Assembly (NCBI GenBank): GCA_029891345.1
Contig: CM056993.1
Coordinates: 274,960,900 to 275,024,899 of the forward strand
Reading direction: 5' to 3'
Origin: Dryococelus australis
Taxonomy: Eukaryota; Arthropoda; Insecta; Phasmatodea; Phasmatidae
Length of the DNA: 64,000 bases
The notes under the pieces were generated by a model, which made no database searches, was not told where the DNA came from, and saw nothing but the letters and a program-made list of their open reading frames with translations. Made by a program: the position numbers and the translations under genes. Below are positions 11,311 to 22,030 of the stretch, piece by piece; within the stretch, counting starts at the first letter, position 1; every line of letters begins with the position of its first letter.

Positions 11311-11488
11311 GTTAATTAGTCATAAATTTGTAAACACCGCTTTCAAATACTTTTTTATATATATTAAATCACAATTATTGAACTTCTTTAACTACATGCA
11401 AGATTCCCATTTTCAGATATATAGCAAAACACAATAACATTTTCATAGAGAACGAATTACCTTAGTACAGAAGTCACTATTTTAACAG
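11311..11488 (+). repeat. Dispersed repeat, copy 2 (direct pair with 8092)
   Basis: Same orientation and block order as 8092-8262. The two copies bracket about 3.05 kb that contains the LINE fragment. Confidence 0.75.
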
Positions 11489-11985
11489 TTGTGAAATTCA
11501 ATGGAATATTTTAAATAGTCGAAACACCAAATCATCGAAAAAAATTCCCATTTTGTTTATTTCTGTTCAACGTTCTTTTTTTTTTTTTCTCTCTATTGTT
11601 GCCTTAAAATATGCCTGTCTTGGCAGATACCTAGTCTGCCTTATCGTAAAACACCTCCGCCTACTGTAACTGCGGTGACCGCAAATTGCCTTGAAGTGGA
11701 ATTCAAATGTAAACGTACGCGGCTGTGCTGATGAACTGATTGGAGTTGCAAATTAGTTCGCAACAGTCCGAAAAATATATCAATATTCCGAAGATCCTTT
11801 GGGGGGGGGGGGGGTTACTACTGCTGTACCGGCGGAAAGAAGCTGGTTCCAGATCTGGCAGTGCGTGACTCGTTATCAAAGAGCGAATTCTCTCGAATGA
11901 TCTTAGTGTTCCTATCTCTCGTGCCACTTCGTCTAAACTTCCACGAATGATTTGGTTGCTTGCCACAGATATCTTCAATTAGTCC
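11489..11985. other. Non-coding DNA with poly-T and poly-G runs
   Basis: It contains a poly-T run near 11576 and a poly-G run near 11801. No gene or complete repeat is recognised. Confidence 0.5.
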
Positions 11986-11989
11986 TTAA

Positions 11990-12426
11990 CCATTTGAGGA
12001 GCATGCACGTATATATACGGGGCTACGTTTATGTGGCAATCTCTTTGCTCTCGGAGACAAAACTAGCACTTTTATTGTTTTGCTAATTTACTGGAAAGTA
12101 TTGGAATCATATTAGAAAAATTACAATTAGTTGACATTTAATTTGATAAGAATGAAACCGTTATTTTTAGTAACTTCTCAAAGGAACCTGGTGGATTGTA
12201 AAATATGTTAACTCCGTCGCGACTCATTAATTGACACACAGAGGATGCGCGACTTTATCGGCCGACGGCCAGCCAATAATAAACGTCACGTGTAGTCAGG
12301 TCCAACAGGACGATGGTATGTGAACATACTCTGACCATCATAGTTGACATTGCTGAAGTAGAAAATTTAGGCAGCTCACTTCAGTCTTGTCCTCAGTACC
12401 AGTAAATGCGTGTAGTCCTTAAAGGG
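11990..12426. mobile_element. piggyBac-type MITE with TTAA target duplication
   Basis: The left end is TTAA (11986-11989) then CCATTTGAGGAGCATGCACG. The right end is its inverse pattern, CTTAAAGGG then TTAA (12427-12430). Termini of CCYTTTRAGG next to TTAA are typical of piggyBac elements. The 437-bp interior is non-coding. Inner similarity of the arms is weak beyond about 20 bp. Confidence 0.65.
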
Positions 12427-12430
12427 TTAA

Positions 12431-13149
12431 CAACAATAGAGCTTCTTGGCGCATGGTTCTGTAAACTGGCATCTGGGTAATCGTGTAAGTACTAAATAAC
12501 ACTCGCAAATATTTATCAAAGTTTCAGAATTCCAACATATATAGCTAATATTACAAAAGACAGTCATCCGAAGTTTCTCAAAATTAAAATTTATACCAAT
12601 TTATATTGCATGTAAACAGGATATGTTCAAGGTTGGGATATGATGTCAAATTTCAAGAATTTCCAGGACAAGGATCTACCTATAAATACAACACGAAGTA
12701 GTAGCAAACACTGCCATATTACTCAGAACAGATATAAAAATCTATTACGCTAATGATGACTTATTTTAGGAGGCACAAACTGCGACATAAAATAATTTTT
12801 GTGGTTAAACACTGTTTCGTTGACACGGAAATGCGACCCAAATAAAAATTCGGAACAAAACAATGAACCAGGTAACTTGAACGTCGCGTTAGGCAAGTGA
12901 TGACGCGAAAGAGTTAGAAACATAAACGTGTTACAATCACGCCAAGTTTTATTTGCATACAACAATGAAACTAATTGCAGGTGACATACATTTTAAATTG
13001 TATGTTTAGTCAGACGTCATGTAACTGTGCTTATAGTTAGTTGGCTGCACTTCGTTAATATGGAATTTGCAGTGTTTGCTCTCGTTAAAATGTATTCAGT
13101 TAAGCGAAGCGATTCTTTTCAGAGGAAAACATATTTTGCTTGTATATTC
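12431..13149. other. AT-rich non-coding DNA
   Basis: No supported feature. Short open frames have no family motif. Confidence 0.5.
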
Positions 13150-13151
13150 TT

Positions 13152-13182
13152 GTGTGTGTGTATATATATATATATACACACA
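13152..13182. repeat. Microsatellite (GT)n(TA)n(CA)n
   Basis: A short self-complementary dinucleotide tract like the one near 4409-4493. Confidence 0.8.
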
Positions 13183-14085
13183 GACATATATGTATTGACA
13201 AATCAAATCCAGCACGTGCGTAAAAAAAGGATGCTAATAATAAACAAAATATAATAATTAATATTAAATATTTGGTAAATCATGTCCGATGTGTAGTAGT
13301 TCATAGAAAATAATGTACAACATTAGCAAGAGATTATTAATTATGTCGACAAAAATATGTTTAAGTTCCGTAAATCTTAAAAAAAAATAATAATACTAGT
13401 AGGCCTATGTGGGCACAATAACGTCAAATTGGTCTTTACCAATACCCTAGTGGCTTGAAAATATAGGAAAGCTAAATATTGTATTACCAGGCAATAACTA
13501 CAGTTGTAATAAATGGGTAAACATTTAAAGTGGGAATTTATGTCACGTGGAAATGCCAAAAATAGTAAAAATGGTGAGAACTCCATAAATAAAAATTGTT
13601 ATCCTAAATGCCTGAAATTATGGTGAAGAATAAATTATTGTTAACTAAAGATCTGGAAATCATTTTATGAAATAAAATATCAAACCGCATGCTGGTACTT
13701 AACAATAAAAATTTGCTGCAAGATTATATATAAGATAACCTAGCTCCGCAACGTGGGGGAATTACACAAATTATTTTGGCTCGTGTGGAATGGAGGTATT
13801 ATCTATGTCTCTCTTGTGAGTCAGTGTAGTCGTCATCATCTCAGCAGTTTCGTTGTAGCAGCAGTTAACCTGAACACGACAGCTGGATACGTACCGCAAG
13901 CTAGAAATACCAGGAAGTGCGTAGTTTCTGAAGGTGAAACGTTTAAATCATTTAGAGATTCATTGTGATATAAAATTCGGTATACTGAGCAAATTGAATG
14001 TCACATCCAGCCATTGTGATGTAGTACCAGCAGTTCGAACGTTTTCGTAAGGACTTAAGATTTCTTATCAACACGTACCTCACAA
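13183..14085. other. AT-rich non-coding DNA
   Basis: Nothing recognisable apart from weak open frames. Confidence 0.5.
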
Positions 14086-14225
14086 AAGACAATGATGTGT
14101 GGTTAGACGGTCTAATTCGCAAAAATCGTAGAGTGGCTATCGTGGTAACTGCACATGAGGTGGGTGTCTCCACTGGAAATGCATATTCCGTTATCCACGA
14201 CGAACTTGATAATGCAAGTTTCGTT
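14086..14225 (+). pseudogene. Mariner-like transposase scrap (HTH region)
   Basis: The plus frame reads LIRKNRRVAIVVTAHEVG then VSTGNAYSVIHDEL. This resembles the second helix-turn-helix of mariner-type transposases (pattern RRxxxxxIAxEVGIStGsxxxIlhdeL). No catalytic domain and no TIRs are visible. It is a short relic and the call rests on one motif. Confidence 0.4.
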
Positions 14226-14795
14226 CAAGATGTGTTGTACGTTCAATGGTGCTCCAACACAGCGATGCAAGGTTCTTTACTTATGCGATATTCCTTCAAA
14301 GGTATTCCGTGGAGTGCAACACTTTATCAGGCGAGATAATCACAGGCAATGGAAAGGGTTCGTCACTTCACTGCAGTTTGTTCAAAGACGTGTCTTTGGA
14401 ATGGAGGCGCAACATTGCCTCCGAAAAAGTTTAAAGTTTCACAGTCAACAGGGTCTGCGTCAGCCATTGTTTTATTCGCTTGTGTAGTATTTGTGCACAC
14501 GGGCCGTAAAGTTATAGCAAATTAACTTTAATGCTGATTGATAGTGATAAACCTTAAGGTCCCCGTCTACCTGGCGCTGAACTGCGTTACAGTGTTTTAG
14601 AAATTTACGTTTTCTGCGAAACTATTAAACGAGTATCCAATGTGCTGATATACGAAAAGAACACACATTTCAGAAAGTGTCTGTTGGCTGATTTCAAGAC
14701 GTCACGTGCATTAGATACGTACAAAACTACTAGGTAGCCCTGCACTGAACCTTCAAACAAACTTTTCACGAATAAAATAATAGGGCCACCACGAT

Positions 14796-14935
14796 GAGAA
14801 CACTGCTCGTCAGTTCAGAGCCTCGCGATTAGCGGTGATGGCGTTACTTGATGCACGAGACAGTGTCGCCCTTATCGCTCCTGCGTCTCTCGGCCTCAAA
14901 TGCGGAAAACAGGTGGAGGCAGGCAAGAGTCTTAA
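14796..14935 (+). repeat. Dispersed repeat (partner at 40856)
   Basis: It shares ordered blocks with 40856-40995: GACGAGAACAC-like, CACTTGATGCRCG, TATCGCTC/TATTGCTC, and CTTCAGACGCGGAAA-like. Same orientation, family unidentified. Confidence 0.5.
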
Positions 14936-15726
14936 GATTTAAACCATGAGGTCTTTGCGCCGAGCCAAAGAATCCAAGAGAATTAGACGTCCAGGTGCCT
15001 TCATCCACTACAGTGCCACCCACACAAATCGAGCACAACACACGAATTGCTGCAGAGTTTTAGCAGGGAAGTATGGCGGCATCCACCATGAAGTCCGGAT
15101 CTTGTGCCGCGTGATTTTATTCTACCCAGCATGCTCAAAGAACATCTGGGTCTGGTAAAGGGCTGACTGGACGGGTAGAGGCCTCGGTTGGAAACAGAGG
15201 CAGATCGAGACATCAAGAGTTTATTTTGTGGGAAGGGGTTGGAAAGCTGCTAGCGGCTCTGAAAATATGGAATACCTTCGAGCAAAACGTTACAATTTAA
15301 ACCTTACTAATACCTATTGGAGTTTATCCAATACTTCAGTAATAGGATAGTAAGGTAATGCTAGAAATTCAGGTCAAGTTTAACACTTTGTTCTACTCAT
15401 ATCTTTCCTTCTTTCAGCTTCTTTTATTCCATGGCTATCAACTCCACTCCTGAAGTCTCTTAACCTTTCCTGTATATTATGCTCTTTATTTAACGCAAGT
15501 GTAAAAGGGCCTCTGGCTGTGAAAGTTTCGGTAATATTTCCAACCTTCAACCCCAGCCTGTCCACCCCTGGGCCTGGGTAAGGTTACTTCTACTCAGGTT
15601 GGGTATATCAATGTTACAAGTTTTGCAACCAAACATTTTCGCTACTAGGTAAGCGCTAGTGATGCATGTGTACCAGATTTTCTCTATTTTCTACGATAAA
15701 AATAGGATCATTGTAATAATCATAAA
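14936..15726. other. Non-coding DNA, nothing recognised
   Basis: Several open frames around 14946-15216 overlap on both strands without motif support. Confidence 0.45.
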
Positions 15727-16231
15727 TCTATAATAATACAGAATAATGAAGAGGTAATGTGAGTTTGTTTACTTGTTTATATGTAACGGCTAATCTCGGG
15801 AACTACAAGGCCGATTCTTATAGTTCTTTCACTGTTAGGTGGCTACATTCTTCCAGATTGCCACAGGTTGTTTATAATTAAACAAAAAAAAAATTCCTAA
15901 AGAAATTTCAAAATTTGTGAACCAAGTCGGAGAAAAATGAGCTACCTGGCTGTTTTCTAAGCATGCGATAATAAAACTACATGACAAATTATTTATAATT
16001 GTTTCGCTGTTAGGAAGCTACATTATTCCAGATGGACTTAGGCTATGTTTCATAAAAAATGTCGCCAGTAGTCAGAAGTAGTCACGGGTAGTCGCAGTTA
16101 GTCACGGGTAGTCGCTGTTAGTCACGGGTAGTCGCTGTTAGTCACGGGTAGTCACAAGTAGTCAAGGGTAGTCGCATATATAGGTATGTATTTCAATAAT
16201 TTCATAAAATCTGAGTGAAGCGGGTGGCTAG
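15727..16231 (+). mobile_element. Non-autonomous Helitron (505 bp)
   Basis: The 5' end is A^TCTATAATAATACAGAAT with the downstream block GTAACGGCTAATCTCGGGAA, which recurs in many insect Helitrons. The 3' end is GAAGCGGGTGGCTAG^T, giving the CTAG terminus between A (15726) and T (16232) as Helitron insertion into AT requires. It encodes no Rep/Helicase. The minisatellite at 16068-16172 is inside it. Confidence 0.7.
16068..16172 (+). repeat. Minisatellite, about 20-bp units (GTAGTC motif)
   Basis: Tandem units built from GTCACGGGTAGTCGCTGTTA and close variants, about five copies, with shorter AGTAGTC steps at both sides. It lies inside the Helitron, and internal tandem repeats are common in Helitrons. 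Confidence 0.85.
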
Positions 16232-16953
16232 TCAAATATAAAATGGTTTCGTAATTAAGTTAAATATTTCTCTTTTGAATGTGACCTCTTTGGAACACAG
16301 CACACCTAGTGGCGGAAATGTTCCTTTTGCCAAACTCTCCCATAAGAATTCTCGTTTTCTTGCTAGCCTGACTATAATAAACCTTAGCCTGGAAGGATAA
16401 CGATTTACCAGTGGCGAGGAGAGGAGCACATTTGCCGTAAGATGGCGTCTTAACCAGGGAACATAGAGCAATTAAAACGGGATCTGTGATTTAGTAGAGC
16501 TATCTAAAAAAACGTTTAAAGTGACTAGACGAGAACGGTTGAATTGTAAGGTCAACTTCTTGAGATGGGCGAAGAATGTCAACGAAAATCTACATTGCAC
16601 AAATGGAATACATTTACTTATTAGTTAAACGTAAATTGCGATGGAAGGATTACTTTTATCTGATGTAATTGTTAAACATAGCTATGTAATTTTGTATACT
16701 TACGTGTAATGTCATTAAATCTACCATGAAGTACCCTTCAAAGAACTAGCAATGCTGGACTTGGGAAGTAATTATTAATCTCTCTCAAAGCAGTCGATAA
16801 CATGCCACTATTAGATATATCTTAATACATTTGCTACGAATCTTGAAATCTGAGATAAAAAATAATATAGACATTATTCAATTCACGATAACTTCCTGAA
16901 AATTACGTACTTCATGTGTTATGTTTTTCGTTGCCTAAAAGCAAATCCTGATA
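16232..16953. other. Non-coding DNA
   Basis: No supported feature. Confidence 0.5.
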
Positions 16954-17376
16954 GATGCTGTTCACGGTAAAACGAGCATTTTTGAAAGCCCTTCTTAAGA
17001 CCTACTTGTATACACATTGTGTACTCCTCCGCCTTATATGAAATTATCATTGCCATGGGCCTCGTCCCTTTATTTATGCGTTGGTCAAATGAGACTGTAA
17101 AATTATTAAGAAAGTAAATACTTTACAAATCTGTTCATTTTTACACTTCGATTTATTAAAAAAACAGAAAGTGAAAGAAATAATATTTAAATTATCACAA
17201 ATGGTTACCTAACACTTTTAATTTGACGTTAAGATATGGAACTACTTTCCATCCATCGTTACCAACTTTACTGGTCGAATGTCACTCAGTTAGCCCATTA
17301 AAATATATGCATGCAGGGCAGCACAATTCTTCTAAGGTTCATTTCTGAAGTGCTCGTTTATCGTGAACAGCCTTTA
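16954..17376 (+). repeat. MITE family A, full copy
   Basis: Begins TGTTCACGGTAAAACGAGCA and ends TCGTTTATCGTGAACAGCCT, with the ATGCGTTGGTCAAAT and TCGTTACCAACTTTACTGG landmarks in order. About 420 bp, non-coding. Confidence 0.85.
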
Positions 17377-18390
17377 GCAGTCATTTAAATCAAATGTTAC
17401 AAATAATTCAATTATTAAAATGTGTACACCATCAAACATTTGTAGGGCGTGCGTTCTGCACATAGGAAAGTAGAAGTAGTGTCTGGACCCAAGTGTCCAG
17501 AACGGTTCCACAAGTGCAGGTAAAGCCCGGCTGCTGTACGGGAAATTACACTCGTACCACCGTTGAATAAATCAAATTGCAGCGACTGTTTTACGATCTC
17601 CGAGACGCAAATACACACTTGGTACCGACTTCGAGAAGTGCGCATGAAACTTTGAAATGAGTTACGTCTTACCGTGCCAGAGCATATTCTTATCACATGA
17701 ACTTTGCAAGAATGTTTAACGCGAGGTTGCTGCAGCATGTAAAAAAAAAAAATTAAGCGGAATGAAAAGTAAATTAAAATTTCCTTCGTAATTTATGACG
17801 AAATTTCGTATCAATATCGTTATAGATAAACGGCTTATAAGTATGGTTATTGGCCCAAAGACATCCAGGGCGTCTAATAATTAACTGTGATCCAATCGCA
17901 AACGTGAATTCAGTGTACACGTGTTGGACGTCTATCTTGTCCTGAAATTAATTCGCGACAATTTCCTATCCCTACTTATAAGAAATGAAGAATTGCCACC
18001 AAGGTGTAGGGTAGGCAACTACTGCACGGTTAGAACAAACATGCAAATGCAGCGATGGCTGTGACAGCCAATGAAGAAACATGATTTTCTGTCTCAGACC
18101 AACTCGACTTGGTGATAGAGGTGATTCTTGCACGGCAGTACACGATGACGTCATCCTCAGATTTTATTAACTGCCAAACGCTTCCTGCTAGACATGTCTC
18201 ATGCGAATATTGCTAGTTTTGTGGGTGTGAGCGCCTTTAATACTTGTGAATACATAAAAAAAAAAAAAAAAAGAAGACGAGTTCGGGTACTAGGCACTGT
18301 GTGGTAATGGCCATTCAGCACTGTACGAATGTGGAGACACTACCCTCACGCTCCTGATAATGTTAGGTGAACCGCGAATACTCACTAGTA
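17377..18390. other. Non-coding DNA with a repeat shared with 20.6 kb
   Basis: The 17880-17985 part (CACGTGTTGGACGTCTATCT, GTCCTGAAATTAATT) occurs in inverted orientation near 20620-20720. An A-rich run lies near 18258. No coding signal is supported. Confidence 0.5.
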
Positions 18391-18815
18391 TATGCAGTTC
18401 GCGGTAAAATAAGCACTTTTGAAAGCCCTGCTTAAGATATACTTGTACGCACGTTGTGTATTCCTCCGCCTTATGTATAATTAACATTGCCATGATCCTC
18501 ATCACTTTAGTCATGCGTTGGTCAAGTAGAACTGTTTAATTATTAGAAAAGTAAATATGATACAAATCTGCTCATTCTTAAATATAGAGGCATTAAAAAA
18601 AAACAGAGAGGAAAAGAAATGATTTCAGTTTGCACAAATGATTACCTAACACTACTTATTGGACATTAAAATATGGGGCTAATTCCCATCCACCATTACC
18701 AACTTTACTGGGCTCATGTGACTCAGTTTGCCCCTTTAAATATATACGGGAAAGGGCAGTGACTTTTTTCTAAGGTTGATTTCAAATATGATCACTTTAT
18801 CGTGAACAGCCTTTA
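18391..18815 (+). repeat. MITE family A, full copy
   Basis: Begins TGCAGTTCGCGGTAAAATAA and ends ATCACTTTATCGTGAACAGC. Same internal order as the other copies. Confidence 0.85.
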
Positions 18816-19989
18816 TAGCGGTTGCGCAAAAAACTACCCTGCTATGAAAAACTACCGCTACAAAATGTCGTCTATCATGCCGAGGGAAAAAAAGGGGGGG
18901 GGGGCAATAACCAAACCGCAAATTAATTCCCGTTCATTGGGCCACAGTTCTCATCAGAGAGGACTACGGATGTGGTTTCGCAACTGTTAATGATGTCGTC
19001 GACTGGGAACTGCCGACATCCCGAAACGATCTGCCGACCACGCTAGCTCATCGCTCCTGCAACGCAGTAACATTATGGCGTGGGTGGTTGTCCGCCATCG
19101 TCCTTCACACGGATGTCGCCGAAGTGGTGGAAGAATCGTTGCGGAGTGACTGTCAGGAAAATATAGAGCCAAGTTCGCATTAAGTGGCTTGGTAATTGAA
19201 GGAATTGAGTTCAGGATGTTCGTTCCAAAAGACAATGGAGCATCGCTCTTAGCGTTCATTTTAGGAACTGCATCTAATTGGTTTCTGTGTTTCCTTGTTA
19301 CTTCGGCAGTGAAAAGGAAGTAAATTAATCGTAAGTAATTTCCCTCAGAAAATTATATAATTGGGTTTTTACATGCTCTGCTTTAAGAAATTGAAGGGAA
19401 AATGCTTATTAACAGATGTTTAGAAGTTAACATTATTTTACAGAAATGATCAAATACGATCTCTCTCACTATATGGAACATGTTTAACGTACCAAATTAC
19501 GATTCGGTAATTCTTCGTTAACATTTGTTTCTTCTTTTTATTGGTTTGAATTTGCAGAACTTGAATTAAATAAATGCAAAAAGAATACGCAAAAATTAGC
19601 TGGCGCTTTTTCGGAGGTATTTGGTCACTAAACGTGCCCCTGAAGTTCAGTTGATTTGCTCCATAAAATCCCCAGTCATTTATATTTTTGAACTAGTCAC
19701 GTAGTCGGTTTAATTACCTGGATGGTTGAATCGAACACTGTTTATACTTTGCGCGCCTGCGAGGACGCCACCCACAACACAATCGTGCTATGTTGGGAAC
19801 CTTGAAATGTACGAAGGCTTTAATAATATTCTTCTTGCACTTCCTCCGACCATCAGGGAGGTTTAGCGACTAAGCAGAGGGGATCTACTGCGTGCTTCTG
19901 GAACATCTTTCACCCCCGAAGATGCAGGTGTATGATTAAGCGCTTTAGAGTTCTCTGGTGTGTATTAGGGACGGTCTCACCGAGTGTTG
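18816..19989. other. Non-coding DNA
   Basis: It contains a poly-G run near 18893. A 90-codon minus frame at 18987-19259 has no motif that I recognise. No splice-bounded exon is apparent. Confidence 0.45.
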
Positions 19990-20290
19990 CCATCACGGTA
20001 AACTGAGCAGTTATGAAAGCCTTGCTACATATCTACTTGTATGCACATTGCACATGCTTCCACCATATGTAGGCCCTAAAATGAACAGTGTAGTTGGTCT
20101 GATCATTTTATTTATGTGTCGGTCAAATGAAACTATGAAATCATTAAAGATTTTACGAAGTTGCTCGTTTTTATGCGAATTACAATCACAGCAAGTAAAA
20201 TAAAGTTAAAATATGGAATTATTTTTCGTCTGGCGTTACCAACTTGGCGCATGCCCCACAATGTAACCGTTTCAATATTGGCTGCTGCTG
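19990..20290 (+). repeat. MITE family A, shortened copy
   Basis: Starts ATCACGGTAAACTGAGCAGT and keeps the first-half blocks (TATCTACTTGTATGCACATT, TGTGTCGGTCAAATGAAA) and part of the second (GCGTTACCAACTTGGCGCAT). It lacks the terminal inverse, so it is internally and 3' shortened. Confidence 0.7.
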
Positions 20291-20419
20291 GCCATTTAAA
20301 TTGCAACACCAAGTAGTGCATGATATAATACACACACTACGAAAGCATTTGTAAATTTACCATATCAGTGTATACGTACAATGACAAAGCGCGAACGTTA
20401 AAATATTTACCCATTCGTT

Positions 20420-20600
20420 CATGGTAATGTTCCTACAGTTACTCAGGAAAGAGTCAAATGTGTAGGGATCTGCCTAGCTTTGTATAATAGCGAGGCTAAA
20501 CATTCCCACATTTTCAGCCTTATACGTAGTACTATTTCCATACACTGCACAGGTTAAAAACTGCTATTACAATTTAGGAAGTTTACCAAGAATTTTTTCA
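20420..20600 (+). repeat. Dispersed repeat (inverted partner at 22555)
   Basis: Blocks ATTTCCATACACTGCACAGG and TTAGGAAGTTTACC recur in inverse orientation in 22555-22750. Family unknown. Confidence 0.5.
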
Positions 20601-20604
20601 CTGT

Positions 20605-20925
20605 GCAACCAGACTTATTGGTAGGGATAGGAACATTTCGTGTGTTTATTTCAGGACAAGATGGACGTCGGACACGTGTAAACTTTAGTTAACTTTGCAA
20701 TTGGATCGCAGTTTATGAGACATACCGTGAACAACTCTGAGTAGCAGACTTGCAAGGAAACAAGTAAGAGCGCCATACTGCCAGGTGTGAAGTAACACTG
20801 GCTATTCCACGGGGCAGCAGCCAATGAACAAACATCAGAGGCTCGAGTGTACACATGACTGTGGAGTCTAGCCTACAGGTCATTGAACTCGCGAATTTTT
20901 CCTATCCTTTCTTATTGGACACAAT
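20605..20925. repeat. Candidate TIR repeat (about 320 bp)
   Basis: The left end TTATTGGTAGGGATAGGAAC and the right end TTTCCTATCCTTTCTTATTG are imperfect inverses. Matching inner blocks (GTACACxxxx and TCAxTG) suggest a MITE. A relative lies near 17800-17990 in inverse orientation. Confidence 0.5.
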
Positions 20926-21309
20926 GTATGTCATACACAGCTGACATAATTACGCTTGCCGCTTGGTATGACATACAGCACATTGGTAAATCAGTACTGC
21001 TTGGCCTCTCCACTGGCGGCAGTAATCACTGCTACACGACGCGGCATTTAAAGGAACACACTTCTGATATCCATGTACCAAACTTTCATCCGTTCTGAGA
21101 GGGGGTTGCCTGTGACAGGCAAGTCGCGGCCCGACCATGGACGGTACGGGTTCGATGGACGAGAGTTCCGGTGGATGCACAGGCCAAGAAAGCAGTGTGA
21201 CATGGCGGTCATCTGAGAACTGAGAATTGTCGGACGATGTATGCCACATGCTTTGGCCCATTTTTCCCGTCAATGTATCGTCTTAAGGTGGCCTCAAGAT
21301 ACGGTATGA

Positions 21310-21679
21310 AAGGGGCGAATCCAGAATATTTTTCGGGGGGGGGGGGGCGGTAACTATCCCCCTCCCCCGGTTTATTCATAAAACGAAGTTTTGATATATA
21401 AGATGTAATCGTATGTGTGGTTAGTAACCAATAAATAAATATAATGATTGCAATTTTAATATAGGGTGTAAAAAAATGTGTGTCATGTGGTTAGTAACAA
21501 ATAAATAAATATAATGATTGCCATTTTAATATAGGGTGTAAAAATGTGTGTCCTGTGGGTAATAACAAAAAATAAATAAATCTATTGATTGATATTTTGA
21601 TAATAGGGTTTAAAGAAATGTGTGTCATTTGGGGGGGGGGGTATGCAGCCCCATCAGCTCCCCCCTTGATACGCCCCTG
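21310..21679. mobile_element. hAT-type MITE with 8-bp target duplication
   Basis: The termini AAGGGGCGAATCCAG and (inverse of the right end) CAGGGGCGTATCAAGGGGGG match the CAGGGGCGxAxC signature of hAT elements. It is flanked by CGGTATGA (21302-21309) and GGGTATGA (21680-21687), an 8-bp duplication with one mismatch. It interrupts the Tc1 relic. Inside are three tandem copies of a unit of about 67 bp. Confidence 0.85.
21412..21622 (+). repeat. Three tandem units of about 67 bp
   Basis: Each unit contains TGTGTCxTGTGGTTAGTAAC-like sequence, then AATAAATAAATATAATGATT and TTTAATATAGGGTGTAAA. The third unit is more diverged. They are internal to the hAT MITE. Confidence 0.8.
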
Positions 21680-22030
21680 GGGTATGACAACAGGATCCAA
21701 CACCTTCGCGATGTAACAGTCGCTGGTCAGCAATGCGGACTAGGCGCGAGCGGGACTGGAATCCGGTGACATCCCATACCATAACTCCAGGTGCTGGGCC
21801 AGTAAGTATGACGGTGCAAGATGCAGGACTTGCGTGCGCTACAGTGCCGCCAGACAACACGGATAGGAACTTCGTGGTACTGCAAGCTGAAGCGGGACTC
21901 GTTGGAGAAGACGATGGCATGCCATTAGTTGTTCAGACCCAACGTTCCACGCACCACAGCAGCCGCAGGCATCTGTGGCGAACAGTCGGTGGTAGCGGCA
22001 GCAATGAGTACCTGAGCAGAGTGCCTTGAT

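Larger units (their letters stand above)
21080..22030 (-). pseudogene. Tc1-like transposase relic, split by a hAT MITE
   Basis: On the minus strand the central Tc1 motif GPAPGVMVWDVTGFQSR (consensus GPxPGVMVWGAIxxxxR) lies near 21750-21800. The C-terminal catalytic block LLSWPVHPPELSSIEPV (consensus LPWPARSPDLSPIEHVWD) lies near 21140-21190. The acidic S-P-D-L position of the consensus reads P-P-E-L here. Between them is an inserted MITE. Frames shift and stops are present, so it is inactive. The N-terminal HTH region is not clearly recognised upstream. Confidence 0.75.
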
